27,184 nt of DNA from Bacilli bacterium (GTDB taxonomy: Bacteria > Bacillota_I > Bacilli_A > RF39 > UBA660). The stretch covers positions 1 through 27,184 of the forward strand of contig JAEDNL010000015.1 in the NCBI GenBank assembly GCA_016302505.1, written 5' to 3'. Within the stretch, counting starts at the first letter, position 1; every line of letters begins with the position of its first letter. The translations under genes and the position numbers were made by a program. The notes under the pieces were generated by a model. That model had not been told where the DNA came from. It searched no databases and saw only the letters and a list, made by a program, of their open reading frames with translations. This document shows positions 6,852 to 16,141 of this stretch, one piece after another.

Positions 6852-8800
6852 TACATCACACCCTTTCCATTAAGATAATTTTCAACAAGATTATCAATTG
6901 ATTCTTTACTTATAGGCTTGTAAATAATATCATTTATATATTCTTTTTGTTTTTTAACTTTCTCTTCGCTCATTTCGATAATGGTAGAATGAATACTATA
7001 TTCCTTTATCATTTCATCAAAACTATCATCAAAATATTGACTATCTACAAAAAACAAATCATATTTTTTAAATCTAATTTTATTTTCAAACTCATCTTTT
7101 GTGTACGCGCTTGTAATATTAAAATTATGCTCTTTTAATAATCTATTTATTATTTTATGGTTAATTTTATTATTATCAAATATCAATATATTTTTAGCAT
7201 TAATATTATTTTTTTCTTCATGGTTTATATTTTCAGTTTCTTCTTTTACTACTTCTTTAGATAATATAATTTCATTATTATTTTCATCTTGTTTATTTTC
7301 TGCTACAGACGTTTTTACAAACTCTTTTTGTTCTTTTATATTGTTATTTATATCAGTATATTCTTTTGAATTTGATGCTATATTTTGTACAATAGATATA
7401 TTACATTCACATATATTTTTGTCATTCTTAAACACAACTTTACCATTTAATAAATCAATATATCTTTTTGCTATTATAAGTTTAAGATCATCATTATCAA
7501 TTGAATTATCATTATTTTCGCCTAATTTAACAAAGTCATTAAATTCAATATTAAAATCTTTTTCTTTTATATTACAATTATTACTAATTATATTAAAAAT
7601 TAATTCATATTCATTATTTTCTATTTTTTTATAATCTATATCTAATGATATTTTCCCTCTATTTGTTGATTTTATAAAATAGTTAATTATATATATTATA
7701 GTTTTATGTATCTTTTTAATATCTCCATTAAATTCTTTAGGTAAGTTATTATTGGTAGTAGTTTGATATTCAATATCAGTTCCAACCATATCAAGTATTT
7801 CATTTTCTATATCAAATACTAAATTTTTGGTATAATAGTTTTCATTAAGTATAACTTCTTTATTTGTTTCTAAAGCAGATATATCAAGAATACCATGTAT
7901 TAAATCTATAAGCATACCACTTGCTTCATATATAGACTTTGCGTCTCTCTTAGCTGTTTCTTCAAGTAATGGTTCTTCATTTAATAATATCTCACTAAAT
8001 CCTAAAATAGTACTCATAGGTGTTCTAATTTCATGTGATATATTTAATAAGAATTCAGTTTTAGCCTTATCTGCAAGTGTCGCTGCTTCTTTAGACGTTT
8101 CTAACTCTTGAACCAATCTACTATCTTGGCTTTCAATTGTAAAATATAAAGTTGCTATCATAAAAGCATATATAAATGAAATAGTATTATAATCATATTT
8201 AAACACTAATTTAACTATAATAAATATTACAAATGTAATAAAATAAAAATAAATTGGTTTCCTTTGTGTTTTTGGTAAACTTTTATTTTTAATAATTAAT
8301 ATTAAACACATAGCTATAAGTAGTAATATACCATCAAAATACACAACCACAGTCGCAGGCCCGCCAAAATTATAAAAACCGCTTTTAGAACTACTATAAT
8401 CAAGTGGTAGTGTATATGAAATCGCACCAATTATAACAACAAAAACTGTTAATAATAATGCTGTTATTAAATTATGTTTTCTTTCCTTTTCTTTATCTTC
8501 ATTTTTACTTAGTAAATTCATTAAATAAAACATTAATAAATTTATCCATAATAAATTTTCAAGAGTATATATTCTACATAAAAATTCTGTTAAATTAGGT
8601 TTTATATCTATCACTGATAGTCCATAAACACAAGCCATTTCACTAAAAGTTAATGCAATTGTCAATATAAGCAATATTATAAAAACCCTATTTTGTATAT
8701 CCCCCATTCTTTTTTTATATAAGTACATTAGTAATATAAGGATAAGATAACACAAGGCGCATATAGCAAAACCCATACTACCAAACATTTTTAAATCCAC
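6851..8800 (-). CDS. Membrane histidine-kinase-like protein with intact His but dead ATP-binding and partly altered receiver domain (kinase A)
   Basis: Start GTG 8800 is chosen because AAAGGA (8816-8811) lies 10 bases upstream; an ATG at 8860 has no ribosome site and would lie upstream of the likely transcription start. The 649-residue protein has about seven membrane segments, then a linker and the canonical H-box ISHEIRTPM (His about residue 256; CAT at 8035-8033). The ATP-binding domain keeps its outline but not its motifs. Both N-box Asn align with Tyr, the DxGxG motif is replaced by SNNCN, and the G2 glycines are replaced by Asp/Lys. An Asn-rich acidic linker leads to a receiver-like domain with FDNN for the acidic pair, a conserved Asp in FVDSQ, Ser for Thr, and Lys in YKP. 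It is probably the phosphoacceptor subunit of a pair with kinase B. Confidence 0.85.
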   Translation of the reverse strand: MDLKMFGSMGFAICALCYLILILLMYLYKKRMGDIQNRVFIILLILTIALTFSEMACVYGLSVIDIKPNLTEFLCRIYTLENLLWINLLMFYLMNLLSKNEDKEKERKHNLITALLLTVFVVIIGAISYTLPLDYSSSKSGFYNFGGPATVVVYFDGILLLIAMCLILIIKNKSLPKTQRKPIYFYFITFVIFIIVKLVFKYDYNTISFIYAFMIATLYFTIESQDSRLVQELETSKEAATLADKAKTEFLLNISHEIRTPMSTILGFSEILLNEEPLLEETAKRDAKSIYEASGMLIDLIHGILDISALETNKEVILNENYYTKNLVFDIENEILDMVGTDIEYQTTTNNNLPKEFNGDIKKIHKTIIYIINYFIKSTNRGKISLDIDYKKIENNEYELIFNIISNNCNIKEKDFNIEFNDFVKLGENNDNSIDNDDLKLIIAKRYIDLLNGKVVFKNDKNICECNISIVQNIASNSKEYTDINNNIKEQKEFVKTSVAENKQDENNNEIILSKEVVKEETENINHEEKNNINAKNILIFDNNKINHKIINRLLKEHNFNITSAYTKDEFENKIRFKKYDLFFVDSQYFDDSFDEMIKEYSIHSTIIEMSEEKVKKQKEYINDIIYKPISKESIDNLVENYLNGKGVM

Positions 8801-8832
8801 TAATACCACTTCCTTTAATATTCTATTATTCA

Positions 8833-8860
8833 AATATAATTTTACTATAATTAGTAACAA
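8833..8860 (-). promoter_or_regulatory. Possible promoter of the kinase pair
   Basis: On the minus strand TTGTTA (8860-8855) and TATATT (8838-8833) are 16 bp apart. Transcription would begin near 8826, just before the AAAGGA ribosome site. In DNA this AT-rich such matches arise by chance, so confidence is low. Confidence 0.35.
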
Positions 8861-8880
8861 AACTCAATTATTTTAATATT

Positions 8881-8901
8881 AAAAAAGCACAAATTGTGCT
8901 T
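8881..8901 (-). terminator. Terminator overlapping the addA stop codon
   Basis: On the minus strand AAGCAC (8901-8896), a 5-base loop and GTGCTT (8890-8885) are followed by a run of T to 8881. The addA TAA (8902-8900) overlaps the first arm. Confidence 0.75.
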
Positions 8902-11900
8902 AATCTATCTTTTGTAACATATCATCCATAATTGAATATAAATATGTATTAACTTTTTTATTTGAAATACTCTCTATATATTTTTTATATATTGAAAGTT
9001 GTTTTCTATAATTGTCATCACTTATATTTTTAAGTTTGTAATCTATGATATTAATATAATCATCATATTCTAGTATTAAATCTATAATACCATGATACTC
9101 TATATCATCTATTTGTGTTATAAACTCATATTCTTTATATATTTTACATTCATTTATATCAAAATGTTTTAAAAATGATAATATCTTTTCATTAGTTGTA
9201 GTTTTAAAATCTGTGTTTTCAAATATCTCGTGCATAAATGTCCCATGTTCTAATAATTTAATCTCTTCAAGTGTTAATAATTTGTTAATTTTTTTAGATG
9301 CATGATCTTCACTTACAATTTCATTGTTAATAGATATTTCATCAACACATAGCTTTTTATTGCTAATCTCGAGATTTCTAGATTTAAAAGTATTATAATT
9401 GTATTCTTTAGTTAAATTTATATCTTTAATATTAATTATTTTGTCACTTAATTTATTCTTTATAGATTCAATTATACTAAGAAAAGAATTATATTCTAAT
9501 TTTAAACTATCATTATAAATAACATCTTCATCTGATAAACTCATAACCATTATCATTTTTTCTTTTGCTCTTGTTAGAGCAACATAGAATAATCTTATTC
9601 TTTCAGAAATATCTTCATAATTATATTTTGTTTTATATAATTGTTTAACGATAGTACTTCCTAGACCATCATCATAAAAAGGTAAAATAAAGCCAAGATC
9701 TTTATCAAAATTTATTGCATTGTTAATATCTTGTCTATTAAATTTACTTGAATAACCCGCAAAATAACATATAGGAAATTCAAGGCCTTTTGATTTATGA
9801 ATATTCATGAGTTTCACATTATTTGGAACATTAGCTTTCATAGATATAGTAATATCACTATCATTAATTATCATATCTTCCAAATAAGTATTAAATCCAA
9901 ATATATCATACCCTAACAATGATAAATTTTCTCCTAATGTTTTTAAATAATCAAGTCTAATTATTACTTTCTTAATATCTCCAACTAGTATTGATTTTTC
10001 ATAAAAATTAAATTCCTTAATAATTTCATCAATAATAGTTCTATTATTTAAAGAATCTAATTTACTAGAAATATTTTTACATTTCTTATAAATTTCACTG
10101 TCTTTAAAATTATTATTTATATAATAATTAGCATAATTTTCATCACTATCACTGAATAAATAACTTCTAGAAATGGAATAAAAATCATATTTAAATTTTT
10201 CATCATATATTTTATTATATATTCTTATTACTAAATCAATAATATTTTTAATTATAAGAATATCTTTCTCATTAGTTATTTTTTCATCATAATCAATTAC
10301 TAAAGGAATAGATAAATATTCAAATATTTTTTTATATAAGTCAAAATTTGACTTCCTATCTATAAGTATACAAAAATCACCATAATTTACATTCCTTAAT
10401 TTTGATGTTTTTTTATCTATAACTTTATATCCACTATCTATTTTATTTTTAATATCATTTGCTATTATGAATGCTTCATATTCAACAAAACTATATTTTT
10501 TATCATCTCTTTTATAATTATATATTTCTAAATTAAAATTTTGATCAGGATGATTTTCTGTATAAACACTATTACCAAATTTCATTTGATGGGTTTCTTT
10601 ATAATTAGCCCCACCAATATTAGTATCCATAATTGTATTAAATATATTATTAATATCATCTAATACTTCACTTCTACTTCTAAAATTATTTAATAAATCA
10701 ATTTTTTTACCACCATTATGATTAGAATAGTCCAAATATTTATTTTTAAATATATCAGGATTAGCATTTCTAAAACGGTATATTGATTGTTTAACATCTC
10801 CAACCATATAAACATTATTATTGCTTATTAAGTTAATAAATGTTTCTTGTATATCTGATGTATCTTGATATTCATCAACCATTATTTCATTAAAACTAGA
10901 TTTCAGTTCTTCTAAAGCACTTTTGTTATTTTTAACAACTTTTATAGCCATCATAGCTATATCATTAAATTCATATTCATCACAAGAACTTTTATATTCA
11001 TTTAACCTTTTATCTAATTCTTTAATAATATTAATAATAGAGATGCTATAACTTTTAGTAATATATAAGGTTTCTTTAATATGTTCAAGATTTTTATATA
11101 TTAATATCTTTTTAATATTTTTTTGTTCAGTCATTACCTTTTCTTTAATTTTTTTAAGTTCTTCATCACTATTTCTAGGTAATCGTGGTGGTTTTACATC
11201 TATATTATTAACTATTTCATCATAATTTTTAGATTCAATTAACTTTTTAAAACTTTCTTGATAATTATTAAAGAAATCTCCATCACAATAATATTGCATT
11301 TCTTCTATTAATGAATTTAACTTACTTAATTTTGCTAATAACTCAGAATTGTATTTGTCAACAAGAATATTAATATTTTCATCACAATAATAATTATCAA
11401 CATAATTATTTAAATATTCTTCCTTATCAATTAATCTATCTAATTTAGTATTAACATCTAAAATACTTTTCTTAATATTAGTATCATCTTTAATAGTTAA
11501 ATCATTTATCATTTTTATAAAATTAGGATCCATTCTTTTATAAAGTTCTTCAAATATATCATCAAGTAATTGTTTTCTTACATTATTGCAAATAGATGAA
11601 TCAAGAACTTTTATATTAGGAGATACATTTAATAGATAATAATACTTTTTAACTACTGACATTGAGAATGAATCAAATGTTGTAATATATGAAGAATCGA
11701 TATAATCCAATTGATATGATAATTCTAAATCTTCTTTTATAGCATTTCTTATTCTTTCTTTCATTTCAGCGGCTGCAGCATTAGTAAATGTTAATATTAA
11801 AAGATTATTAATATTAACACCATTTTTTAGTTTAGTAATTACTCTTTGGGTAAGAACTGCTGTTTTTCCTGAACCAGCTCCAGCTGATACTATAATATTT

Positions 11901-11947
11901 TGACCAGAATCATTAATAGCTTGTAACTGTTCATTCGTCCACTTCAT
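8900..11947 (-). CDS. addA: AddA subunit of the AddAB helicase-nuclease
   Basis: AddA unwinds and degrades DNA from double-strand ends and prepares 3' tails for RecA-dependent repair. The 1015-residue protein has the UvrD/Rep motifs: P-loop AGAGSGKT near residue 25, VDEYQDTS near 358, QSIYRFRNANP near 388, MNIHKSKGLEFP and RLFYVALTRAKEKM. A C-terminal RecB-type nuclease follows, with HGIIDL and IIDYK near 953-971. It is shorter than typical Firmicutes AddA (about 1200), mainly in the poorly conserved middle. ATG 11947 is preceded by AGGAGG at a 9-base spacing; a TTG at 11956 sits on the ribosome site and is rejected. The start lies within the last codons of addB (17-base overlap), so the two are translationally coupled. 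Confidence 0.95.
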   Translation of the reverse strand: MKWTNEQLQAINDSGQNIIVSAGAGSGKTAVLTQRVITKLKNGVNINNLLILTFTNAAAAEMKERIRNAIKEDLELSYQLDYIDSSYITTFDSFSMSVVKKYYYLLNVSPNIKVLDSSICNNVRKQLLDDIFEELYKRMDPNFIKMINDLTIKDDTNIKKSILDVNTKLDRLIDKEEYLNNYVDNYYCDENINILVDKYNSELLAKLSKLNSLIEEMQYYCDGDFFNNYQESFKKLIESKNYDEIVNNIDVKPPRLPRNSDEELKKIKEKVMTEQKNIKKILIYKNLEHIKETLYITKSYSISIINIIKELDKRLNEYKSSCDEYEFNDIAMMAIKVVKNNKSALEELKSSFNEIMVDEYQDTSDIQETFINLISNNNVYMVGDVKQSIYRFRNANPDIFKNKYLDYSNHNGGKKIDLLNNFRSRSEVLDDINNIFNTIMDTNIGGANYKETHQMKFGNSVYTENHPDQNFNLEIYNYKRDDKKYSFVEYEAFIIANDIKNKIDSGYKVIDKKTSKLRNVNYGDFCILIDRKSNFDLYKKIFEYLSIPLVIDYDEKITNEKDILIIKNIIDLVIRIYNKIYDEKFKYDFYSISRSYLFSDSDENYANYYINNNFKDSEIYKKCKNISSKLDSLNNRTIIDEIIKEFNFYEKSILVGDIKKVIIRLDYLKTLGENLSLLGYDIFGFNTYLEDMIINDSDITISMKANVPNNVKLMNIHKSKGLEFPICYFAGYSSKFNRQDINNAINFDKDLGFILPFYDDGLGSTIVKQLYKTKYNYEDISERIRLFYVALTRAKEKMIMVMSLSDEDVIYNDSLKLEYNSFLSIIESIKNKLSDKIINIKDINLTKEYNYNTFKSRNLEISNKKLCVDEISINNEIVSEDHASKKINKLLTLEEIKLLEHGTFMHEIFENTDFKTTTNEKILSFLKHFDINECKIYKEYEFITQIDDIEYHGIIDLILEYDDYINIIDYKLKNISDDNYRKQLSIYKKYIESISNKKVNTYLYSIMDDMLQKID

Positions 11948-14285
11948 CGTCTTCAACCTCCTGTAATATTATTTCTTCAATATCTTTTTGTGACATGTAA
12001 CATAAATCTTTGTATTTACAATACTCACAACCAATATTTTTATTATTCAAGATTTTAGGATTAATATTAAAATTACATGAATCTATTTTATTAATACATT
12101 TATTTATTTGTTCATCTACTTTAGAAACAATCTCATTCATTTGAACATTGTTTAAAACATTAGTACTTGAAGCAAAATTACCATCATTTTTAATTTTCAT
12201 TCCTTTAATTATTTCAGAAGATTCATAAGATCTATCAAATAATTCTAAAATATGTTTATCACTATTTGAATAACCAGTTAATTTCATATTTTCAATATAT
12301 TGTTCTTCAAGTGTTTTATCTTTATTATATTTTTTTTCACTTGGTAAAATTTTTTGAATATAAAACCCTGCAAATGAAACTGACTTTAAATTATTATTAG
12401 CTAAATATAAATATATAGGCAATTGTAAATTTAATCCATATTCTATTAAATCCATTTTTAAATCAACATCATATGTTTTATAATCAATTAAGGCTACTAA
12501 AGTTCTACCACAGTCATCATAAGTCATCATTTTATCAATAAAACCTTTAAAAGTCACTGATATATTTCCTTTTTTAATAACCATTAATTTATTCTCAGTT
12601 ATTATATTTTTAAATTTAGTATATTCAAGTTGTTTTTTAATTGTATTAAGAGAAAATTCTATATCTTTTGATAACTTTTCAATATAATACTGCTCTTTAT
12701 TACTAAATGTCTTATCACTTATGAACTTATTAATTTCCTCTTTGACATTAATATCTTTATTAATTCCTATTTCTAATATATGGTGAAATAAAGTTCCAAT
12801 ATATGATGAGAACTTATCTTCATAAACATCTAATCTTAATATATTTTGAATATAATATTTAAATGAGCACTCATTATAAGATTGCATACTTGAATATGAT
12901 AAATTTAAAACATTGTTAGTTAATTTTTCTAAAGTTTCTCTATTTATTGTTTTATATTTATTGTCATATTTTTTATATGGTAAATCATAATTATTTAATA
13001 AAATACTCATATTGGGATCTTTAATATTATATTTATAATAATCATCTAAACACATACATAATTTAATTTTATTTGAAAGATTAGAATTATTTAATACTGG
13101 TTTTTCATTAACAACATCTAAATTCATTTCATTTATTAAATTAGATGGGTAATACTCCCCACTGTATGATTCTTTTTTATATGTAATTATTAAATTTTTA
13201 ATAGATTTAATATTATTAATAGCATTATTTTTCTCAATCTTATTTAAATCAACACTAGTTTCTAAACCTAACAATTTGAATTCACTATCAGATATATATT
13301 TTTCATCCTTATGAATAGTTGGTATACTTTTTTGGTTAAAATTCATAAGAAATATGTAATTATCATCTGAATAATTTTTATAGTCTATTATATTAATAGC
13401 ATTAACTATTTTAGTTTTAATAACTTTAGTATTTAATAAATCATGAATTATCATGTCTTTAACTAATAATTTATCAGAAACAAAAGTATATTTATTAATT
13501 ATATTAATAATTTGATTAACTATCGCAAAATCATACTTCTCCTTTAATAATTCAATCGTATTACTCAAATCACTACTATAATTCTTAATAAAAAATGAAG
13601 CAGGAATAGTTGAATATAGTGTTTCTTCATCCTCTAGATTAATTGGAATACCATATAAATAAAATACTCTTTTAATTATAGGCTTGTATTCATCATCTAT
13701 ATTTGAAAGTTTTATATTATTGATATTTATACCTTTTTTAATTAAATCACATATCTTACTAGCAACAAAATCAACTTCATCTTCAATATGTTCAAATTCA
13801 TAAACTTTATGTTTATAATTATTATATTTTTTCTTTATTACTTTTACATTAGTTATTTTTTTAATAGTATCAATCAATTTTAATGTAAACTTGTCAATAT
13901 AATCATATCCATAAAAAACTATATCTTTATTTTTAATATTGTGTATAAAATTGTTATTTTTTTTAATAATATTTTTATTTTCAAGTTCATTTTTTATATT
14001 TATTAAATTATTAAGTTTATAACCCTTACAATCAATATTATCAACATATATCAAATTATCAATATATGTTTTAGCAATATCATATTTAATATTATATTTA
14101 TCCATTAAATAATATATTGCTTTCTCATCATACTTAAAATAATATAAATTATACAATTCCTTTAAAGAAATAAATTTAATAGGGATTATTTTTTTATATT
14201 CATTAATTTTATTTAATATTTTTTTCTTATTATCACTTTCACATACTATTAAAGTGTCATTATTTATATCATTTAAAAAATCCAT
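11931..14285 (-). CDS. addB: AddB-like subunit of the AddAB helicase-nuclease
   Basis: This 784-residue protein precedes and overlaps addA, the usual order. The N-terminal two thirds is a divergent, Asn/Ile/Lys-rich helicase-like scaffold with no Walker A, as is common in very short AddB proteins. The C-terminal PD-(D/E)XK nuclease has LSYSSMQSYNECSF (Cys473), GTLFHHILE, FIDKM and LIDYKTYD. Three more cysteines in CEYCKYKDLC (753, 756, 762) complete the 4Fe-4S site expected of AddB. It is much shorter than typical Firmicutes AddB (about 1150). The GAGGT ribosome site lies 5 bases before ATG 14285. Identification rests on the nuclease/Fe-S signature plus linkage to addA. Confidence 0.9.
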   Translation of the reverse strand: MDFLNDINNDTLIVCESDNKKKILNKINEYKKIIPIKFISLKELYNLYYFKYDEKAIYYLMDKYNIKYDIAKTYIDNLIYVDNIDCKGYKLNNLINIKNELENKNIIKKNNNFIHNIKNKDIVFYGYDYIDKFTLKLIDTIKKITNVKVIKKKYNNYKHKVYEFEHIEDEVDFVASKICDLIKKGININNIKLSNIDDEYKPIIKRVFYLYGIPINLEDEETLYSTIPASFFIKNYSSDLSNTIELLKEKYDFAIVNQIINIINKYTFVSDKLLVKDMIIHDLLNTKVIKTKIVNAINIIDYKNYSDDNYIFLMNFNQKSIPTIHKDEKYISDSEFKLLGLETSVDLNKIEKNNAINNIKSIKNLIITYKKESYSGEYYPSNLINEMNLDVVNEKPVLNNSNLSNKIKLCMCLDDYYKYNIKDPNMSILLNNYDLPYKKYDNKYKTINRETLEKLTNNVLNLSYSSMQSYNECSFKYYIQNILRLDVYEDKFSSYIGTLFHHILEIGINKDINVKEEINKFISDKTFSNKEQYYIEKLSKDIEFSLNTIKKQLEYTKFKNIITENKLMVIKKGNISVTFKGFIDKMMTYDDCGRTLVALIDYKTYDVDLKMDLIEYGLNLQLPIYLYLANNNLKSVSFAGFYIQKILPSEKKYNKDKTLEEQYIENMKLTGYSNSDKHILELFDRSYESSEIIKGMKIKNDGNFASSTNVLNNVQMNEIVSKVDEQINKCINKIDSCNFNINPKILNNKNIGCEYCKYKDLCYMSQKDIEEIILQEVEDDEVDE

Positions 14286-14321
14286 AATTACCTCATATTA
14301 ATTGTATCAAATTTTATTATA

Positions 14322-14342
14322 AATAAAAAGCACAATGTGCTT
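14322..14342 (-). terminator. Terminator overlapping the DUF554 stop codon
   Basis: On the minus strand AAGCAC (14342-14337), a 3-base loop and GTGCTT (14333-14328) are followed by a T-rich run. The stem matches the terminator after addA. The stop codon of the DUF554 gene lies in the first arm. Confidence 0.65.
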
Positions 14343-15057
14343 ATATATTAAATGGTAAAAATGCAAATAATATTGCTATTAAAATAGATGGAAGTAAATT
14401 TGCTACTGATATCTTTTTATCAAATAATAAATTAATTCCAACACAGAATATTAATATAGAACCTATAAGAGAAATATTAGCTATTGCTAAATCAGTCATA
14501 ACACTACTTAATAATTTAGCAAGCAATGTCATAGAGCCTTCGCATATAAATACAGGAATTGCACTAAATATACATCCATTTCCTAAAGAGCATGTTAATA
14601 TCATAATAATAATTAAATCTAATACTGACTTAGTAGCTAAAATAGAGTAATCACCAACAAGTCCATCTTTTATTGAACCAATTATTGCCATAGCTCCTAT
14701 ACAAACAGTAAATGATGCGGTTGAAAAACCATCTATAAATTTTTTATCTTTAGCATGTCCAGATTTAACCTTAATAAATGAAGCAAACGATTCAAACTTA
14801 CCTTCAATATCAATTATTTCACCAATTATTGCTCCTAATGCAAGACATATTACTATAAACATGCTTCTTGAACTTATTAAAGAGTCAGAACTAACAGTCA
14901 ACAGCCCTTCCATAGCTCCAGCAATACCTATAAACATAATCGCGACTGCACAACTATTTATTATTGTTGTTTGATTATCCTTTTTTAAGTATTTTCCAAA
15001 AATATTACCTAATATACCTCCTATCACAATAGAAATTGTATTTATGACTGTCCCCAT
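14341..15057 (-). CDS. DUF554 (YdfK/YqgA-type) membrane protein
   Basis: The 238-residue, very hydrophobic protein has about six to seven membrane segments. Features of the DUF554 family are visible: MGTVINT at the start, IGGILGNIFGK, CLALGAIIGEIIDIE, GFSTASFTVCIGAMAIIGSI and DGLVGDYSILATKSVLD. The function of this inner-membrane family is not established. Start ATG 15057 is chosen because AAGGAG lies 8 bases upstream and the family begins with MGT; an in-frame ATG at 15090 would lie upstream of that ribosome site. The gene is monocistronic, with a terminator at its stop codon, and is divergent from the signal-peptidase-like gene. Confidence 0.92.
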   Translation of the reverse strand: MGTVINTISIVIGGILGNIFGKYLKKDNQTTIINSCAVAIMFIGIAGAMEGLLTVSSDSLISSRSMFIVICLALGAIIGEIIDIEGKFESFASFIKVKSGHAKDKKFIDGFSTASFTVCIGAMAIIGSIKDGLVGDYSILATKSVLDLIIIMILTCSLGNGCIFSAIPVFICEGSMTLLAKLLSSVMTDLAIANISLIGSILIFCVGINLLFDKKISVANLLPSILIAILFAFLPFNI

Positions 15058-15128
15058 ATTTATTCTCCTTATCATAATTAATATTATCACTTTTTATTTT
15101 CTTTGTATATATAATTTACTATTTATGA

Positions 15129-15134
15129 TATAAT
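15129..15134 (+). promoter_or_regulatory. -10 element for the 15159 gene pair
   Basis: A consensus TATAAT lies 24 bases before the start codon at 15159, with AGAGGTG as ribosome site between. No good -35 is seen at 16-18 bp, so the assignment rests on the -10 and position. Confidence 0.45.
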
Positions 15135-15158
15135 ATTTTTGATGTTAAGAGGTGAAAT

Positions 15159-15644
15159 ATGAAAATAATAATGCCTATTTTAAAAGGAATATTAGAAGCA
15201 GTAACTTTTATACTAGCTATAATTGGAATTATAAATCTTTATAATATGGGATATAAATTAATTACTGATAAAGATATGGCTGGTTTTTTAGGTTTTTATT
15301 CATTTAGAGCAACTGAAAATAACTTATCTCCAAATATTAATGAAAATGATTTAATAATATTTGAAAAAGAAGAAAACTATATAGTTGGAGATTATGTTTT
15401 ATATAATCAAAATGGTCTATATAGAATAGGTCAAATAAATGATAACTCAAATTTTATTTATACTATCAAAGATAATGATAAGGTTTATGATAACAAATTA
15501 ACAAATGAAAATATAGTTGGTAAATATATATTTAAAATAAATAATTTTGGTAAAATTTATGACTTTTTAATAAGCCCATTTATGTTAGTTATAGTTGTTA
15601 TAAGCTTAATATTATACTTTATCTTAACACCAGAAAGGAATTAA
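15159..15644 (+). CDS. Signal-peptidase-I-fold (S26B/SipW-like) membrane protein lacking catalytic residues
   Basis: The 161-residue protein has the layout of a SipW-type signal peptidase: an N-terminal membrane segment (about 7-30), a beta-rich outer domain and a C-terminal membrane segment (about 138-157). Family landmarks are clear: LSPNINENDLIIF (56-68), IVGDYVLYN (75-83), YRIGQI (88-93), NIVGKYIFKI (118-127) and the FLISP turn. However the position of the catalytic Ser in the S-M-x-P motif is Asn55 (ENNLSP), and the His of the usual HRI motif is Tyr88. Peptidase activity is therefore unlikely. It may bind rather than cut peptides, or be a decayed paralogue. It is followed after one base by the YbaK-type gene, with which it probably shares a transcript. 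Confidence 0.8.
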   Translation: MKIIMPILKGILEAVTFILAIIGIINLYNMGYKLITDKDMAGFLGFYSFRATENNLSPNINENDLIIFEKEENYIVGDYVLYNQNGLYRIGQINDNSNFIYTIKDNDKVYDNKLTNENIVGKYIFKINNFGKIYDFLISPFMLVIVVISLILYFILTPERN

Positions 15645-15645
15645 T

Positions 15646-16110
15646 ATGTCATTAATTAAAGTACAAGAATATTTTAAAAAATTCAATATAGATAATAGAA
15701 TAATTTTATTTAATGAATCTAGTGCTACTGTTAGTCAAGCGGCTAAAGCTCTTCATACTGAAGAAAAAAGAATAGCAAAAAGTCTTTCATTTAAAATAAA
15801 AGATGAAATTGTATTAATAATACTCGCAGGAGACGCTAAAATAAGTAATTCTAAATATAAGGCTTATTTTCACGAAAAAGCTCATATGCTTCCATTTAAT
15901 GAAGTATATGAAAAAACAGGTCATGAAGTTGGAGGGGTTTGTCCATTTGCATTAAATGAAGGTATAAAAGTATATTTAGATATTTCATTAAAAAGATTTG
16001 AAACTGTATTCCCAGCATGTGGAAGCCATAACTCTGCTATTGAATTAACTATTGAAGAAATGGAAAAATATTCTAATTATATTGAATGGATTGATGTAAG
16101 TACATATTAA
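15646..16110 (+). CDS. YbaK/ProX-family aminoacyl-tRNA deacylase-like protein
   Basis: This 154-residue single-domain protein belongs to the YbaK/EbsC group, which hydrolyses mischarged aminoacyl-tRNA such as Cys-tRNA(Pro) in trans. Visible landmarks are RIAKSLSFK with the conserved Lys near residue 45, LILAGDAKIS, the GHEVGGVCPF loop (about 93-102) and ACGSHNSAIELT near the C-terminus. The substrate amino acid cannot be told from sequence. Its start lies one base after the preceding stop and uses AAAGGAA within that gene's end, so translation is probably coupled. A hairpin terminator follows immediately. Confidence 0.9.
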   Translation: MSLIKVQEYFKKFNIDNRIILFNESSATVSQAAKALHTEEKRIAKSLSFKIKDEIVLIILAGDAKISNSKYKAYFHEKAHMLPFNEVYEKTGHEVGGVCPFALNEGIKVYLDISLKRFETVFPACGSHNSAIELTIEEMEKYSNYIEWIDVSTY

Positions 16111-16140
16111 AAAATTGATGTTTTAATCATCAATTTTTTT
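16111..16140. terminator. Bidirectional terminator between the YbaK-type gene and glyA
   Basis: The arms AAAATTGATG (16111-16120) and CATCAATTTT (16128-16137) pair perfectly around a 7-base loop. A T run follows on the plus strand and an A run precedes it, so it serves both convergent genes. Confidence 0.85.
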
Positions 16141-16141
16141 G

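Noticed and set aside
7101..7634. 177-codon plus-strand frame opposite kinase A
   Set aside because: It is antisense to an Asn/Lys/Ile-rich region and gives an artificial hydrophobic protein, a common artefact in AT-rich genomes.
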